Under the pieces are notes generated by a model. That model was not told the origin of the DNA. It made no database searches and was given only the letters and a program-made list of their open reading frames with translations. From Sphingomonas sp. So64.6b (GTDB lineage Bacteria; Pseudomonadota; Alphaproteobacteria; Sphingomonadales; Sphingomonadaceae), in the NCBI RefSeq assembly GCF_014171475.1, contig NZ_CP048817.1:2852001-2916000 (forward strand): 64,000 nt of DNA, written 5' to 3'. The position numbers and the translations under genes were made by a program. Of the stretch, positions 26,202 to 34,736 are shown in pieces; position 1 is the stretch's first letter; each line of letters starts with the position of its first letter.

Positions 26202-26798
26202 TCAGCCGAGCCGATCGTACCAGGCGAAGAAGAAAGCGAGTTGCGCGAGGATCGCGAGATAGGCCAGGCCGATCTGAAAACGGCGCGCGGCGATCGCGGC
26301 GCCGAACGCGCAGGCGACGATCGAAAGCAGGGCGCGGGCGATATAGACCGGCCCGAGCGCGTGCGCATAGGCGGTCCCTTTGAGCAATGTATCGCCGATA
26401 TCGAGCGCGAAGCTCAGCGCGACCAGCCCGAAGAACCATTTGCGCCGGGAGAGGAAATAGCCGGCATATCCGTCATAATCGTCGAGATTGCCGGGGAACA
26501 GCATCGCACAGATGAGGAAATAGCAGGACGCATAGGCGAAGATGAACAGATAGCGGCCGAAGGTCCAGTCGGTGATGTGGTTGAGGCTGAATTCCCACCA
26601 CCAGTAACCGATGACCGAGAGCAAAGCCCAGATCACCCAGCCGAGATGGATCGCGCTGACCCTGGGTTTGCCGGGATGCTCGATAAAACCGGCCAGACCC
26701 TGAAGCAGGCGGCCGATGCTCAGGCCGAGGATCACGCTGATGATGACGCGGACATGCAGGAAAAGGTCGTTTGCCTGAGCGAGCGCCTGTGCCGTCAC
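26202..26798 (-). CDS. Hypothetical polytopic membrane protein
   Basis: 198 aa with about six hydrophobic helices, short loops and several aromatic residues (WALLSVIGYWWWEFSLNH). Conserved-looking polar motif GNLDDYDGYAGYFLSRRKW between helices 3 and 4. No family recognised. It would reside in the inner membrane. High GC, like core genes, and so probably original to the chromosome rather than island cargo. Confidence 0.65.
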   Translation of the reverse strand: MTAQALAQANDLFLHVRVIISVILGLSIGRLLQGLAGFIEHPGKPRVSAIHLGWVIWALLSVIGYWWWEFSLNHITDWTFGRYLFIFAYASCYFLICAMLFPGNLDDYDGYAGYFLSRRKWFFGLVALSFALDIGDTLLKGTAYAHALGPVYIARALLSIVACAFGAAIAARRFQIGLAYLAILAQLAFFFAWYDRLG

Positions 26799-27266
26799 GA
26801 TCGGATCCCCGAGCTGTTCGATGGGCCGTGAGTTGGTGATGGAGGGTGGCAGATGTGGTGGGGTCGGGCAATGGTGGGTGGCGAGGTAGTTTGGGTTGTT
26901 GCGAGCGGCGCTTTCGGAGGTGCCAGCGCGACCTGTCCGATCGCGGATGGGCGAGATGGTCGCAACCCGAGTTTAGGGGTTGTTGCACGTGGCACCGTAA
27001 CTCCAAAACCCTGGCCGTGAGATGGTCGATCGGTGGATAGACGCGGGGCGTTGTGGCGGTGCTTCCGGGTTTAGTATTGTGTCCCCGGAACTCTGGTGTC
27101 CCCGGAACCCTTTGCATCGTCGATCCGGCCCAGGTCGATTGGCATGAGCTGAATTCAACCGCCGATCGCGATTTTTGTCAATCACCGTCGGGGGCTAAGT
27201 GCACTGTCACCGTAACTCACTGTCACCGTAACTAAAGCGACTATTGCGCCTTCACCGAAATCAACA
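26799..27266. other. Non-coding border rich in short direct repeats
   Basis: Holds a 29-bp sequence (26972-27000) nearly identical to 24499-24527, a doubled GTGTCCCCGGAAC (27079-27091 and 27096-27108) and a perfect tandem 16-mer CACTGTCACCGTAACT (27202-27217 and 27218-27233). No gene is supported. It marks the left border of the HEPN island. Confidence 0.7.
27202..27233. repeat. Perfect tandem duplication of a 16-mer
   Basis: CACTGTCACCGTAACT occurs twice back to back. Related CACCGTAA cores occur at 24441, 24520, 25691 and 26993. The repeat lies just beyond the 3' end of the HEPN operon and may be an insertion footprint. Confidence 0.75.
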
Positions 27267-27923
27267 CTACTCGTCAGGCTTTCGACTAAAGTCTGCCTTT
27301 CCTTTAATTTGATAGTCCGCCAATATTTTGACTCTCCTATATATGCTGAGCAGTATCTTCAATGAAATTAGTGGATTTCTTGTACGAATATGAATATCCT
27401 CAGCGCTACTAAGGCTGAGAATCTCCGCCATCTGCTCCGCGTATTCTCTTATAAGCTGAACCTCATCTCGGGCAAGCCCAACCTCGGCCCGCTCCAGTTC
27501 AACCTTCAAAAGTTTTCTCCGCATGAGATCTGTAATAATAGCATTATAGGCTCTATTGCAGCGTTCTATTGATCCAGATACTCTATTCACTACAAAACAT
27601 AGCGCTAAAGCGTTCGATAAATAGAGAGTAAGCTCAATCCATCCCGGAGACGCATATTGGATTGAAGCAATGCGAGGCTGCTCATTCCTTGGGGTCGCAT
27701 ACTTTAGCTGGTTATAAAAATTTACCGCGCTGTAGCCGCCTTGCCATGGAAAAGCTCGAAATGCGCGTGAAACACGATCTTCCGCCTCTTCATCGAAAGA
27801 GGGAAGTATTGCATCGAGAGCAAAGTACACCTGCTCAAAAGCTCGAGGAAGTTTGTATAGATCTTTCAAAGACCATTGACCGTCTATCGGAATTCCAAAG
27901 CGTCCATAGTTTTTCGCGACCAT
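27267..27923 (-). CDS. HEPN-operon gene 3, unknown (possible membrane-associated)
   Basis: 218 aa. One moderately hydrophobic stretch (SPGWIELTLYLSNALALCFV) around residues 92-111, preceded by the motif PRIASIQYASPG, followed by two long helical, charged segments. This layout is common among uncharacterised island proteins, but I cannot name a family. It is the last gene of a three-gene minus-strand operon, 10 bp after the HEPN gene. Low GC. A role as membrane partner of the HEPN protein is inference from order and topology. Confidence 0.6.
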   Translation of the reverse strand: MVAKNYGRFGIPIDGQWSLKDLYKLPRAFEQVYFALDAILPSFDEEAEDRVSRAFRAFPWQGGYSAVNFYNQLKYATPRNEQPRIASIQYASPGWIELTLYLSNALALCFVVNRVSGSIERCNRAYNAIITDLMRRKLLKVELERAEVGLARDEVQLIREYAEQMAEILSLSSAEDIHIRTRNPLISLKILLSIYRRVKILADYQIKGKADFSRKPDE

Positions 27924-27933
27924 CTATAGAGCC

Positions 27934-28527
27934 TTATTCCATGAGTTTATACCAATCACGTACCGCAAGTTTTAATCTAATCGCTTCTTCTTCTGGCAAA
28001 AAATTACAGTGCGCGATCGGCCCTCGAACTAAGTTTAGACGGTTAACCACCCGTAATACTCTATTTCTTGTTGCATTAGAGAACATTCCGGAAAATACGT
28101 CCCAGTTCTCTTTAATTATTTCTCCAAGTTCACCGAATGTTGTATAATCTAGCAGGCGATCTGAGCGAGGAGGCAGGCCTTCAGACGCCTCTCTATCAAA
28201 ATTCTTGCGGGCGTTTTCTTTAACAAATGGCGGGACTGCGCTTTCCCACCATCCTCGACCGACTATATCAGACATTGCGCCTTCAATTAAATTGCGTATG
28301 TCATTCTCAAGAACGTAAAATAACTTATAGAATTCGCTCATTCTATCTGCGTCGGCAACGATCTGAAATTCGATTTGCTTTATATAACCCGACACTAAAG
28401 AGTCGGCTTGCGCTTCAAGTGCTCCACGCGATCCGTATATCTTCTCTGCGGCCATCACCTCGCGCAGGGAGCGCGTGATAACAGCACATTTTAGTACAAA
28501 TAATTCCAGGCTAACGCCGGTATTCAA
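27934..28527 (-). CDS. Swt1-type HEPN domain protein
   Basis: 197 aa. The C-terminal ~130 residues match the Swt1-like HEPN fold: FYKLFYVLENDIRNLIEGAM, then LLDYTTFGELGEIIKENWDV and a final VVNRLNLVRGPIAHCNFL, in which R-G-P-I-A-H gives the R-x4-H catalytic motif of HEPN ribonucleases. HEPN proteins commonly act as RNA-cleaving toxins in abortive-infection and toxin-antitoxin systems. The N-terminal ~60 residues are helical and unassigned. Overlaps the DUF5343 gene by 4 bp (translational coupling). Low GC, accessory. Confidence 0.78.
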   Translation of the reverse strand: MNTGVSLELFVLKCAVITRSLREVMAAEKIYGSRGALEAQADSLVSGYIKQIEFQIVADADRMSEFYKLFYVLENDIRNLIEGAMSDIVGRGWWESAVPPFVKENARKNFDREASEGLPPRSDRLLDYTTFGELGEIIKENWDVFSGMFSNATRNRVLRVVNRLNLVRGPIAHCNFLPEEEAIRLKLAVRDWYKLME

Positions 28528-29217
28528 CGCAACAAATTCTCTCTTAGGCTTCGGAATATCGCATTAAAAACGGAAATATTTTCCGTTTCCGGAAGGACTA
28601 TGCTTATTTGATACGAAAGTCCGAGAGATTTCAACCGGCCGACACTCTGATCTCGCTTCTTGTTATTATCGCCGTCATCCCCGTCTGCGTTATCATCATC
28701 CTCCGAAGATTCACTCGATACATCGGCAGTTATGAATCCTTTAACTGCGTCAAATGTCTGATACATTAATCGAACAATGGGGTCCGCCTTCTTGAGGCCC
28801 GTAATTTCAACAATAACATCCCTGATGGCGCTGTCGTCAGCTTTATGAATGTACTCATTGCGCTTAAAAAGTTCTCCAAACGCGTTCCGAAGTCCTTCAA
28901 AAGCAGCTTGAGATCGGCCGCTGTCCGTTTTAAACTTCGAATATAGCAAGGTGGGGGCGCCATCGGGACCAATAAACTGCATCTTTTTCAAAAATGGAGG
29001 CACCGTTCTTGCACTGCCCCCCCGACATTTTGAGAATCGTCGACATAAAATCGCTGGAGAATTTATCCGGGCGCTCAGCGGCAATAATTAGATCGAGTGC
29101 CTTTTTTACAGTCGCTGGCGCTATAGAGTAAGGAATCCCTCCTTTTATCTCCCGTCGCTCCGACTTGCCCTTATCAACAGGCGGCTGTGATGCCGCAGCT
29201 TCCCCTGAAGTTGCCAT
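28524..29217 (-). pseudogene. DUF5343 protein, frameshifted at a G7 run
   Basis: About 230 aa if restored. The first frame (start ATG 29217) reads GGIPYSIAPATVKKALDLII and DKFSSDFMSTILKMSGG. After the run of seven C on the plus strand (29017-29023) the adjacent frame continues GGSARTVPPFLKKMQFIGPD, then NEYIHKADDSAIRDVIVEIT and DPIVRLMYQTFDAVKGFI, the known DUF5343 pattern. With six G the reading is continuous (MSGGSARTV). First gene of the HEPN operon. The shift could be a sequencing error, phase variation, or decay. A Ser/Asp/Glu-rich acidic loop precedes the final strand. Confidence 0.8.
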
Positions 29218-29526
29218 TCGATCATCCCCCGAGTTCCACTCGCAATTCCACTAAATGGATGGGCGCAATGAATGAGATACTCGCCGAGGAGTCAAGCACA
29301 TTACCTGATACTCGTTAGGTTAATTATGGAGATCAATACAAGCTTCTGCGTGCCCCGTAGTGCCAGCGCAGTGTTTTCCGTCTCGCTCGAGGGAAGGTCA
29401 ACTAGCCTTCTATCCGATACTGTGCCACTGAAATCAGGATTTAGTGCACTGCCATTGCCTTCTTGAGTCATCAAAATCCTGTTATGTTCCCTCTTAATTC
29501 ATAGTATGTTTTTTCCGGAGGTAACT
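29218..29526. other. Divergent promoter region of the HEPN island
   Basis: AT-rich gap between the minus-strand DUF5343 operon and the plus-strand gene at 29527. No convincing gene. A strong ribosome-binding site (CCGGAGG) lies at its right end. No clear operator palindrome was found by eye. Confidence 0.55.
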
Positions 29527-30186
29527 ATGGCCCTTGATCGAGTGCATTTGCGCAAATTGCTCAAGCTATTCTTAATGAAAGACAATCTTCGATCCACTGC
29601 GATTCGCTCTGATGCGCGTGAGGTCATGAAAAAGCGAGATGAGGGCGCCGGGCCAGGCGGCGACTTCCACGTCCCTTTTTGGCATGACGCTAAGGCACAT
29701 GCTGCAGGTCGATCTGACTTGCGCGAAGCAACTGATATTCAGATCGAGAAAAATTGGCGGAGGAAAAATCTCTATCCGCGCTTGCGAGACGGGTTTTTGC
29801 ATTGGTGGAATGAGAAGCGGCGCTGGATTAACGAAGCAATCAGTGAACTTCCTAAGACTATAAAATCGACTTTCGGTTTTATAGAAATCGATGGAGTCGT
29901 AAAAGTCGAAAACCTCCTATCGCTGCGGTTAGGGGGCGATAAGTTTCGATATATCTACCCGTATTTTGCGGATAAACCAGCCCTTACCCCGGAAGGGGCT
30001 CGGCTGGGCCTTTGGCTAATGAGCAAAGCGTTACCGCAGTTTGATATCAAAGACATGAGAATACTTGATGTTATTCGAGGGGAATCTTTCTCCGTTGATA
30101 GATACCCGCTTAATGGCAAGGAGGAGGATCTTTTCCATCTTCGATATCGAAGCATTTTGAGAGAGTGGCGCGAACATTTCCGATAA
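29527..30186 (+). CDS. HEPN-island gene, unknown, 219 aa
   Basis: Start ATG at 29527 follows GGAGG at six bases. The N-terminal half is basic and helical (LRKLLKLFLMKDNLRSTAIR); the middle has WRRKNLYPRLRDGFLHWWNE; the C-terminal half includes FGFIEIDGVVKVENLLSLRL and the partly conserved-looking DKPALTPEGARLGLWLMSKA. No family recognised. It lies divergent from the HEPN operon and its stop codon is three bases from the stop of uvrA tail B. Low GC. It may be a regulator, antitoxin, or separate cargo of the same island. Confidence 0.6.
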   Translation: MALDRVHLRKLLKLFLMKDNLRSTAIRSDAREVMKKRDEGAGPGGDFHVPFWHDAKAHAAGRSDLREATDIQIEKNWRRKNLYPRLRDGFLHWWNEKRRWINEAISELPKTIKSTFGFIEIDGVVKVENLLSLRLGGDKFRYIYPYFADKPALTPEGARLGLWLMSKALPQFDIKDMRILDVIRGESFSVDRYPLNGKEEDLFHLRYRSILREWREHFR

Positions 30187-30189
30187 ACA

Positions 30190-30660
30190 CTACTCCGCCG
30201 CCACCCTCTCCACACCTCTGCCCTTCGCTAACAACGGCGCCAGATAATTCCCCGTAGAGCTCCCCTTCGCCTTAGCCACCTGCTCCGGCGTCCCTTCGGC
30301 AACGATCTCGCCGCCCTTCACCCCGCCCTCGGGGCCAAGGTCGAGCACCCAGTCGGCGGTCTTGATCACGTCGAGGTTATGTTCGATCACCACGACCGTA
30401 TTCTCCAGCTCGACCAGCTGGTGCAGCACCTCGAGCAGCTTGCGCACGTCCTCGAAATGCAGGCCGGTGGTCGGCTCATCCAGGATATACAAAGTCTGAC
30501 CCGTCGCGCGGCGTGACAGTTCGTTGGCGAGCTTGACGCGCTGCGCCTCGCCGCCGGACAGGGTGGTCGCCTGCTGGCCGACCTTGACGTAGCCGAGGCC
30601 GACTTCCGCCAGCATCGCCATCTTGTCGCGGATCGGCGGAACCGCCTTGAAGAATCCTAC
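30190..30660 (-). pseudogene. Truncated uvrA 3' end, copy B
   Basis: The minus strand encodes the last ~155 residues of Uvr[41 protein letters not shown] (signature motif), [20 protein letters not shown] (Walker B) and a terminus ending [10 protein letters not shown]. It is open from 30190 to about 30660 but has no Walker A or N-terminal half, and homology stops at 30655 (corresponding to about 31944 in the resident gene). The C-terminus differs from the resident one (AKESVAAE), arguing for acquisition from a related genome. Confidence 0.9.
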
Positions 30661-30680
30661 ACGGACTTCTCCAATATAAC

Positions 30681-30881
30681 CTACCAGCGGCCGCCGGACT
30701 TCTCGATCGCCGCGAGCAATGCCTTTTTGCTCGCCGTCCGGTTCTTGCCGGCATTGCGTGGCAAATCAGTCACCCCAGCCGCGCCGCGCCGCGCCGTCAG
30801 CCGTTCGACCGCATCGGCATGCGCGATGCGCGGGCCCGTCCAGTCGGGAGCGAGGTCAGTCTGTGAACGCTTCGAGGCCAT
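30681..30881 (-). CDS. Small basic protein downstream of nucleotidyltransferase-like gene
   Basis: 66 aa from the ATG at 30881 ([10 protein letters not shown]). Rich in Arg, Lys and Ala ([28 protein letters not shown]). Its start overlaps the end of the upstream gene by 26 bp, suggesting coupling. No family recognised. The overlapping order and small size would fit a toxin-antitoxin pair, but no known antitoxin motif is visible. Confidence 0.5.
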   Translation of the reverse strand: MASKRSQTDLAPDWTGPRIAHADAVERLTARRGAAGVTDLPRNAGKNRTASKKALLAAIEKSGGRW

Positions 30882-31410
30882 GATCGCCAAATGTTTCCTG
30901 CCGGATACGGCGTTCCAGATAGTCCAGATCGACATCGGGGTGAAGTCGGAACAGGGCGCGCGCCTGATCGAGCCGATCGCGCGCGGTGCCCGATGCATAT
31001 TGCCCCATGCGATCGGCGATCAGATCCTCGACCGCAATGATGGCGAAGGACTGGCCGTCGGCGACATCCTCGATCAGCAGGATATGATCGCGGTCGACAT
31101 TGCCGTCGAGCGGTACGCTGCCGACGATTTCGAAACCGAGGCGCAGTTCCGGGTGGATCCAACCGCGCGTGGACAAGCCCGGGCCGGATGGCCCCACAAA
31201 GCCATGCCGCTGCATTTCGGCCTCAAGTTCTGGCTGCACTGTCGAGCAGAGGTCGAAATCGCCGGTGGCAATCGCGCTGCCAGAATAATATTCGACCGCA
31301 CCGCCGCCGACCAGGATCGGGCGGGACAGGCCCTGACGCGCCATCGCCTCGCTGATCCGGGCGAGGAGCAGCAAGGCGGCTTCGAATTCCGGGCGGTATG
31401 GTGATTTCAT
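30856..31410 (-). CDS. Nucleotidyltransferase-like protein
   Basis: 184 aa. ILVGGGAVEYYSGSAIATGD followed by FDL resembles the Gly-rich plus D-x-D active-site motif of minimal nucleotidyltransferases (GG.A..........DFD), with a possible third acidic residue in GFEIVG or IAVEDLIADR. The C-terminal part (DRLDQARALFRLHPDVDLDY) is helical and resembles the substrate-binding half of AbiEii-like or related NTases. Members act as toxins, tRNA or antibiotic modifiers; activity here is unknown. It lies between uvrA tail B and the 3' end of the resident uvrA. Confidence 0.6.
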   Translation of the reverse strand: MKSPYRPEFEAALLLLARISEAMARQGLSRPILVGGGAVEYYSGSAIATGDFDLCSTVQPELEAEMQRHGFVGPSGPGLSTRGWIHPELRLGFEIVGSVPLDGNVDRDHILLIEDVADGQSFAIIAVEDLIADRMGQYASGTARDRLDQARALFRLHPDVDLDYLERRIRQETFGDHGLEAFTD

Positions 31411-31473
31411 TTAGTCCCCCTCACCCTTCCGCCGCTTCGCGGCTCCTTCCCTCTCCCACAGGGGAGAGGGATT
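31411..31473. repeat. REP-like element next to the uvrA 3' end
   Basis: Short GC-rich pyrimidine/purine palindromic stretch (CCTTCCCTCTCCCA / GGGGAGAGGGAT and a CCGCTTCGCGG hairpin) between the NTase gene and uvrA's stop. Same sequence style as the elements at 1871 and inside uvrA. Confidence 0.5.
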
Positions 31474-34400
31474 TTATTCCGCGGCGACGCTCTCTTTCGC
31501 GCGGCTTTTCAGCAGCGGCGCGAGATAGTGGCCGGTGAAGCTGCCCTTCGCCTTCGCCACCTGCTCCGGCGTGCCCTCGGCAACGATCTCGCCGCCCTTG
31601 ACCCCGCCCTCGGGCCCAAGGTCGAGCACCCAGTCGGCGGTCTTGATCACGTCGAGGTTGTGTTCGATCACCACCACCGTATTCCCCTGCTCGACCAGCT
31701 GGTGCAGCACCTCGAGCAGTTTGCGCACGTCCTCGAAATGCAGGCCGGTCGTGGGTTCATCCAGGATATACAAAGTCTGACCCGTGGCGCGGCGTGACAA
31801 TTCCTTGGCGAGCTTGACGCGCTGCGCCTCGCCGCCGGACAGGGTCGTCGCCTGCTGGCCGACCTTGACGTAACCGAGGCCGACCTCCGCCAGCATCGCC
31901 ATCTTGTCGCGGATCGGCGGGACCGCCTTGAAGAATTCCACCGCGTCCTCGACATTCATGTCGAGCACGTCGGCGATCGATTTGCCCTTGAACTTCACCT
32001 CCAGCGTTTCGCGATTGTAGCGTGCGCCGTGGCACACGTCGCACGTCACATAGACGTCGGGCAGGAAGTGCATCTCGATCTTGAGCAGGCCGTCGCCCTG
32101 GCATGCCTCACACCGGCCGCCCTTGACGTTGAAGCTGAAGCGGCCGGGTTTGTAGCCGCGCGCCGCGCTTTCGGGCAGGCCGGCGAACCAGTCGCGGATC
32201 TGCGTGAAGGCGCCGGTATAGGTTGCCGGGTTGGAGCGCGGGGTGCGGCCGATCGGCGACTGATCGATATCGATCACCTTGTCGAGATATTGCAGCCCGG
32301 TGACCTTGTCATGCTTGCCGGCGAGCATGCGCGCGCCGTTGAGGCTGCGCGCGGCGGCGGCGTAGAGCGTGTCGATGGTGAAGCTCGACTTGCCCGATCC
32401 CGACACGCCGGTGATGCAGGTGAAAGTGCCGAGCGGCAGGCTGGCCGTGACGCCGCGCAGATTGTTGGCGGTGGCGTTGTGCACGGTCAGTTTCTTGCCG
32501 TTGCCCTTGCGGCGCTTGTCCGGCACCGGGACTTCGCGCGTGCCGTTGAGATAGTCGGCGGTGATGCTGCCCCTGGTCGCGAGCACCTCCGCGAGCGAGC
32601 CTTGCGCGACGACTTCGCCGCCATGCACGCCGGCGCCCGGGCCCATGTCGATGACGTAATCGGCGGTGCGGATCGCGTCCTCGTCATGTTCGACGACGAG
32701 CACGGTATTGCCGAGATCGCGCAGGCGGCGCAGCGTCTTGAGCAGCATGTCGTTATCGCGCTGGTGCAAGCCGATGCTGGGTTCGTCGAGCACGTAGAGC
32801 ACGCCGGAGAGCCCTGAGCCGATCTGCGACGCGAGGCGGATGCGCTGGCTTTCGCCGCCCGACAGGGTGCCGCTGGTGCGGTTGAGGTTGAGATAGTCGA
32901 GCCCGACATTGTTGAGGAAGCCGAGCCGTTCGAGGATTTCCTTCAGGATGCGTTCGGCGATCGCGTTCTGCTGACCGGTCAGGTCGGCGGGGACATTCTG
33001 GAACCAGGTCAGCGCATCGACCACCGAAAGGCGCGTGACGCTGGAGATGTCGCGCATGCCGATCTTGACCGCCAGCGCCTCCGGCTTGAGGCGCGCGCCG
33101 TGGCACACTTCGCACGCGGCGCTGCTTTGGTATTTGCTCAGTTCCTCGCGCATCCACGCGCTTTCGGTCTGCAGCAGGCGGCGGTTGAGGTTGCCGATCA
33201 CGCCCTCGAACGGCTTCTTGACGTCGTAGGATTTGCGGCCGTCGACAAAGGTCAGCGTAACCGGACGCCCGCCGGTGCCGTGGAGGATGATCAGTTGCAC
33301 CTCGCCGGGCAATTCCTCCCATGGCGTATCGAGGCTGAAGCCGAATTCGCGCGCGAGACTGCCCAGCACCTGCATGTAATAAGGCGATGGCGGGTTGGAC
33401 TTGGCCCAGGGCACGACCGCGCCCTTCTTGATGCTGAGCGCGTGGTTGGGGACGACGAGATCCTCGTCGAACAGCATCTTTTCACCCAGGCCGTCGCACG
33501 CCGGGCATGCGCCTTGCGGGGCGTTGAAGGAGAACAGCCGCGGTTCGATCTCGGCGATGGTGAAGCCGCTGACCGGGCAAGCGAATTTCTCGCTGAACAC
33601 GATACGGTTGGCGGGGACGCCGGCGCCTTTCATCGCGCCGCCGTCGGTGGTGGCGGTTTCAGCGATGAACTTCTGCGGCGCTTCCTTGACGCGGTTCTTC
33701 TTACCCCCCTCCCCTTCAGGGGAGGGGTTGGGGGTGGGGGAGTCACTGGCGCCGGCGTTTGAGGCACTGCCCCACCCCAACCCCTCCCCTGAAGGGGAGG
33801 GGCTTAAGGAGGCGACCGTACCGTCCACCAAATCCACATAAGCCAGCCCATCGGCGAGCTTGAGCGCGGATTCGAAACTCTCCGCCAGCCGCGTCGCGAT
33901 GCCCGAACCGATCACCAGGCGGTCGACCACCACCTCGATGTCATGCTTGTATTTCTTGTCGAGCGCGGGCGCTTCGTCGATCTCGTAAATCTCGCCGTCG
34001 ATGCGCACGCGGGTGAAGCCGGCTTTCTGCCACTCGGCCAGTTCCTTGCGGTACTCACCCTTGCGGCCGCGCACCACGGGCGCGAGCAGGTAAAGCCGCG
34101 TGCCCTCCGGCAGAGTCATCACGCGGTCGACCATCTGGCTGACGGTCTGCGCGGCGATCGGCAGGCCGGTGGCGGGCGAATAGGGAATACCGACGCGCGC
34201 CCAGAGCAAGCGCATATAATCGTAGATCTCGGTCACGGTCGCAACGGTCGAGCGCGGGTTGCGGCTGGTGGTCTTTTGTTCGATCGAAATCGCGGGGCTC
34301 AGGCCCTCGATATGGTCGACGTCCGGTTTCTGCATCAGTTCGAGGAACTGGCGCGCATAGGCGCTGAGCGATTCGACGTAGCGGCGCTGACCCTCGGCAT

Positions 34401-34539
34401 AGATGGTGTCGAAGGCGAGGCTCGATTTGCCCGATCCGGACAGGCCGGTGATCACGGTGAGCGTGTCGCGCGGGATGTCGACCGACACGTTCTTGAGGTT
34501 GTGTTCGCGCGCGCCGCGGACGGAAATGTGAGTCAGCAT
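31474..34539 (-). CDS. uvrA: UvrABC system protein A (excision nuclease ATPase)
   Basis: 1021 aa from the ATG at 34539 ([20 protein letters not shown]); the open frame runs on but upstream residues are not UvrA-like. Both ABC modules are present: Walker [21 protein letters not shown], signatures [11 protein letters not shown] and [18 protein letters not shown], and Walker [12 protein letters not shown] and [11 protein letters not shown]. Zinc-finger pairs are visible ([18 protein letters not shown] and CDVCHGARY; the first finger reads CPVSG, with Ser for one Cys, as often in this class). UvrA recognises DNA damage for nucleotide excision repair. It is longer than usual because of a REP-like palindrome translated in frame (residues ~250-285). 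The left flank bears tails of other uvrA alleles. Confidence 0.97.
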   Translation of the reverse strand: MLTHISVRGAREHNLKNVSVDIPRDTLTVITGLSGSGKSSLAFDTIYAEGQRRYVESLSAYARQFLELMQKPDVDHIEGLSPAISIEQKTTSRNPRSTVATVTEIYDYMRLLWARVGIPYSPATGLPIAAQTVSQMVDRVMTLPEGTRLYLLAPVVRGRKGEYRKELAEWQKAGFTRVRIDGEIYEIDEAPALDKKYKHDIEVVVDRLVIGSGIATRLAESFESALKLADGLAYVDLVDGTVASLSPSPSGEGLGWGSASNAGASDSPTPNPSPEGEGGKKNRVKEAPQKFIAETATTDGGAMKGAGVPANRIVFSEKFACPVSGFTIAEIEPRLFSFNAPQGACPACDGLGEKMLFDEDLVVPNHALSIKKGAVVPWAKSNPPSPYYMQVLGSLAREFGFSLDTPWEELPGEVQLIILHGTGGRPVTLTFVDGRKSYDVKKPFEGVIGNLNRRLLQTESAWMREELSKYQSSAACEVCHGARLKPEALAVKIGMRDISSVTRLSVVDALTWFQNVPADLTGQQNAIAERILKEILERLGFLNNVGLDYLNLNRTSGTLSGGESQRIRLASQIGSGLSGVLYVLDEPSIGLHQRDNDMLLKTLRRLRDLGNTVLVVEHDEDAIRTADYVIDMGPGAGVHGGEVVAQGSLAEVLATRGSITADYLNGTREVPVPDKRRKGNGKKLTVHNATANNLRGVTASLPLGTFTCITGVSGSGKSSFTIDTLYAAAARSLNGARMLAGKHDKVTGLQYLDKVIDIDQSPIGRTPRSNPATYTGAFTQIRDWFAGLPESAARGYKPGRFSFNVKGGRCEACQGDGLLKIEMHFLPDVYVTCDVCHGARYNRETLEVKFKGKSIADVLDMNVEDAVEFFKAVPPIRDKMAMLAEVGLGYVKVGQQATTLSGGEAQRVKLAKELSRRATGQTLYILDEPTTGLHFEDVRKLLEVLHQLVEQGNTVVVIEHNLDVIKTADWVLDLGPEGGVKGGEIVAEGTPEQVAKAKGSFTGHYLAPLLKSRAKESVAAE
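33706..33803. repeat. REP-like palindrome translated within uvrA
   Basis: Arms CCCCTCCCCTTCAGGGGAGG (from about 33708) and CCCCTCCCCTGAAGGGGAGG (from about 33780), about 30 nt each, separated by about 30 nt. It is in frame in uvrA and encodes [20 protein letters not shown] with following [14 protein letters not shown]. The insertion lies between the ATP-binding half's [13 protein letters not shown] and the [14 protein letters not shown] segment, a variable loop. Confidence 0.85.
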
Positions 34540-34736
34540 GCGGTGACGTGTTCCATATTTGTTCGGATTGGGCAAGACCGTACGCGGCAGCACATGGCAT
34601 GTGGGATGCCGATGCGTGACTCGCAACGGCCGGATATCGCCGACTTTATCGGGCGGCCCGATTTTACCGAAAGGCGCTTGCCCGGAACGGCGCCGGGCGC
34701 GAGAGTTAGGGCCCACCGATCGATGGAGCGCGCATG

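Noticed and set aside
29272..29466. Possible 64-aa gene in the HEPN divergent gap
   Set aside because: Weak start and no pattern; occupies the shared promoter region.
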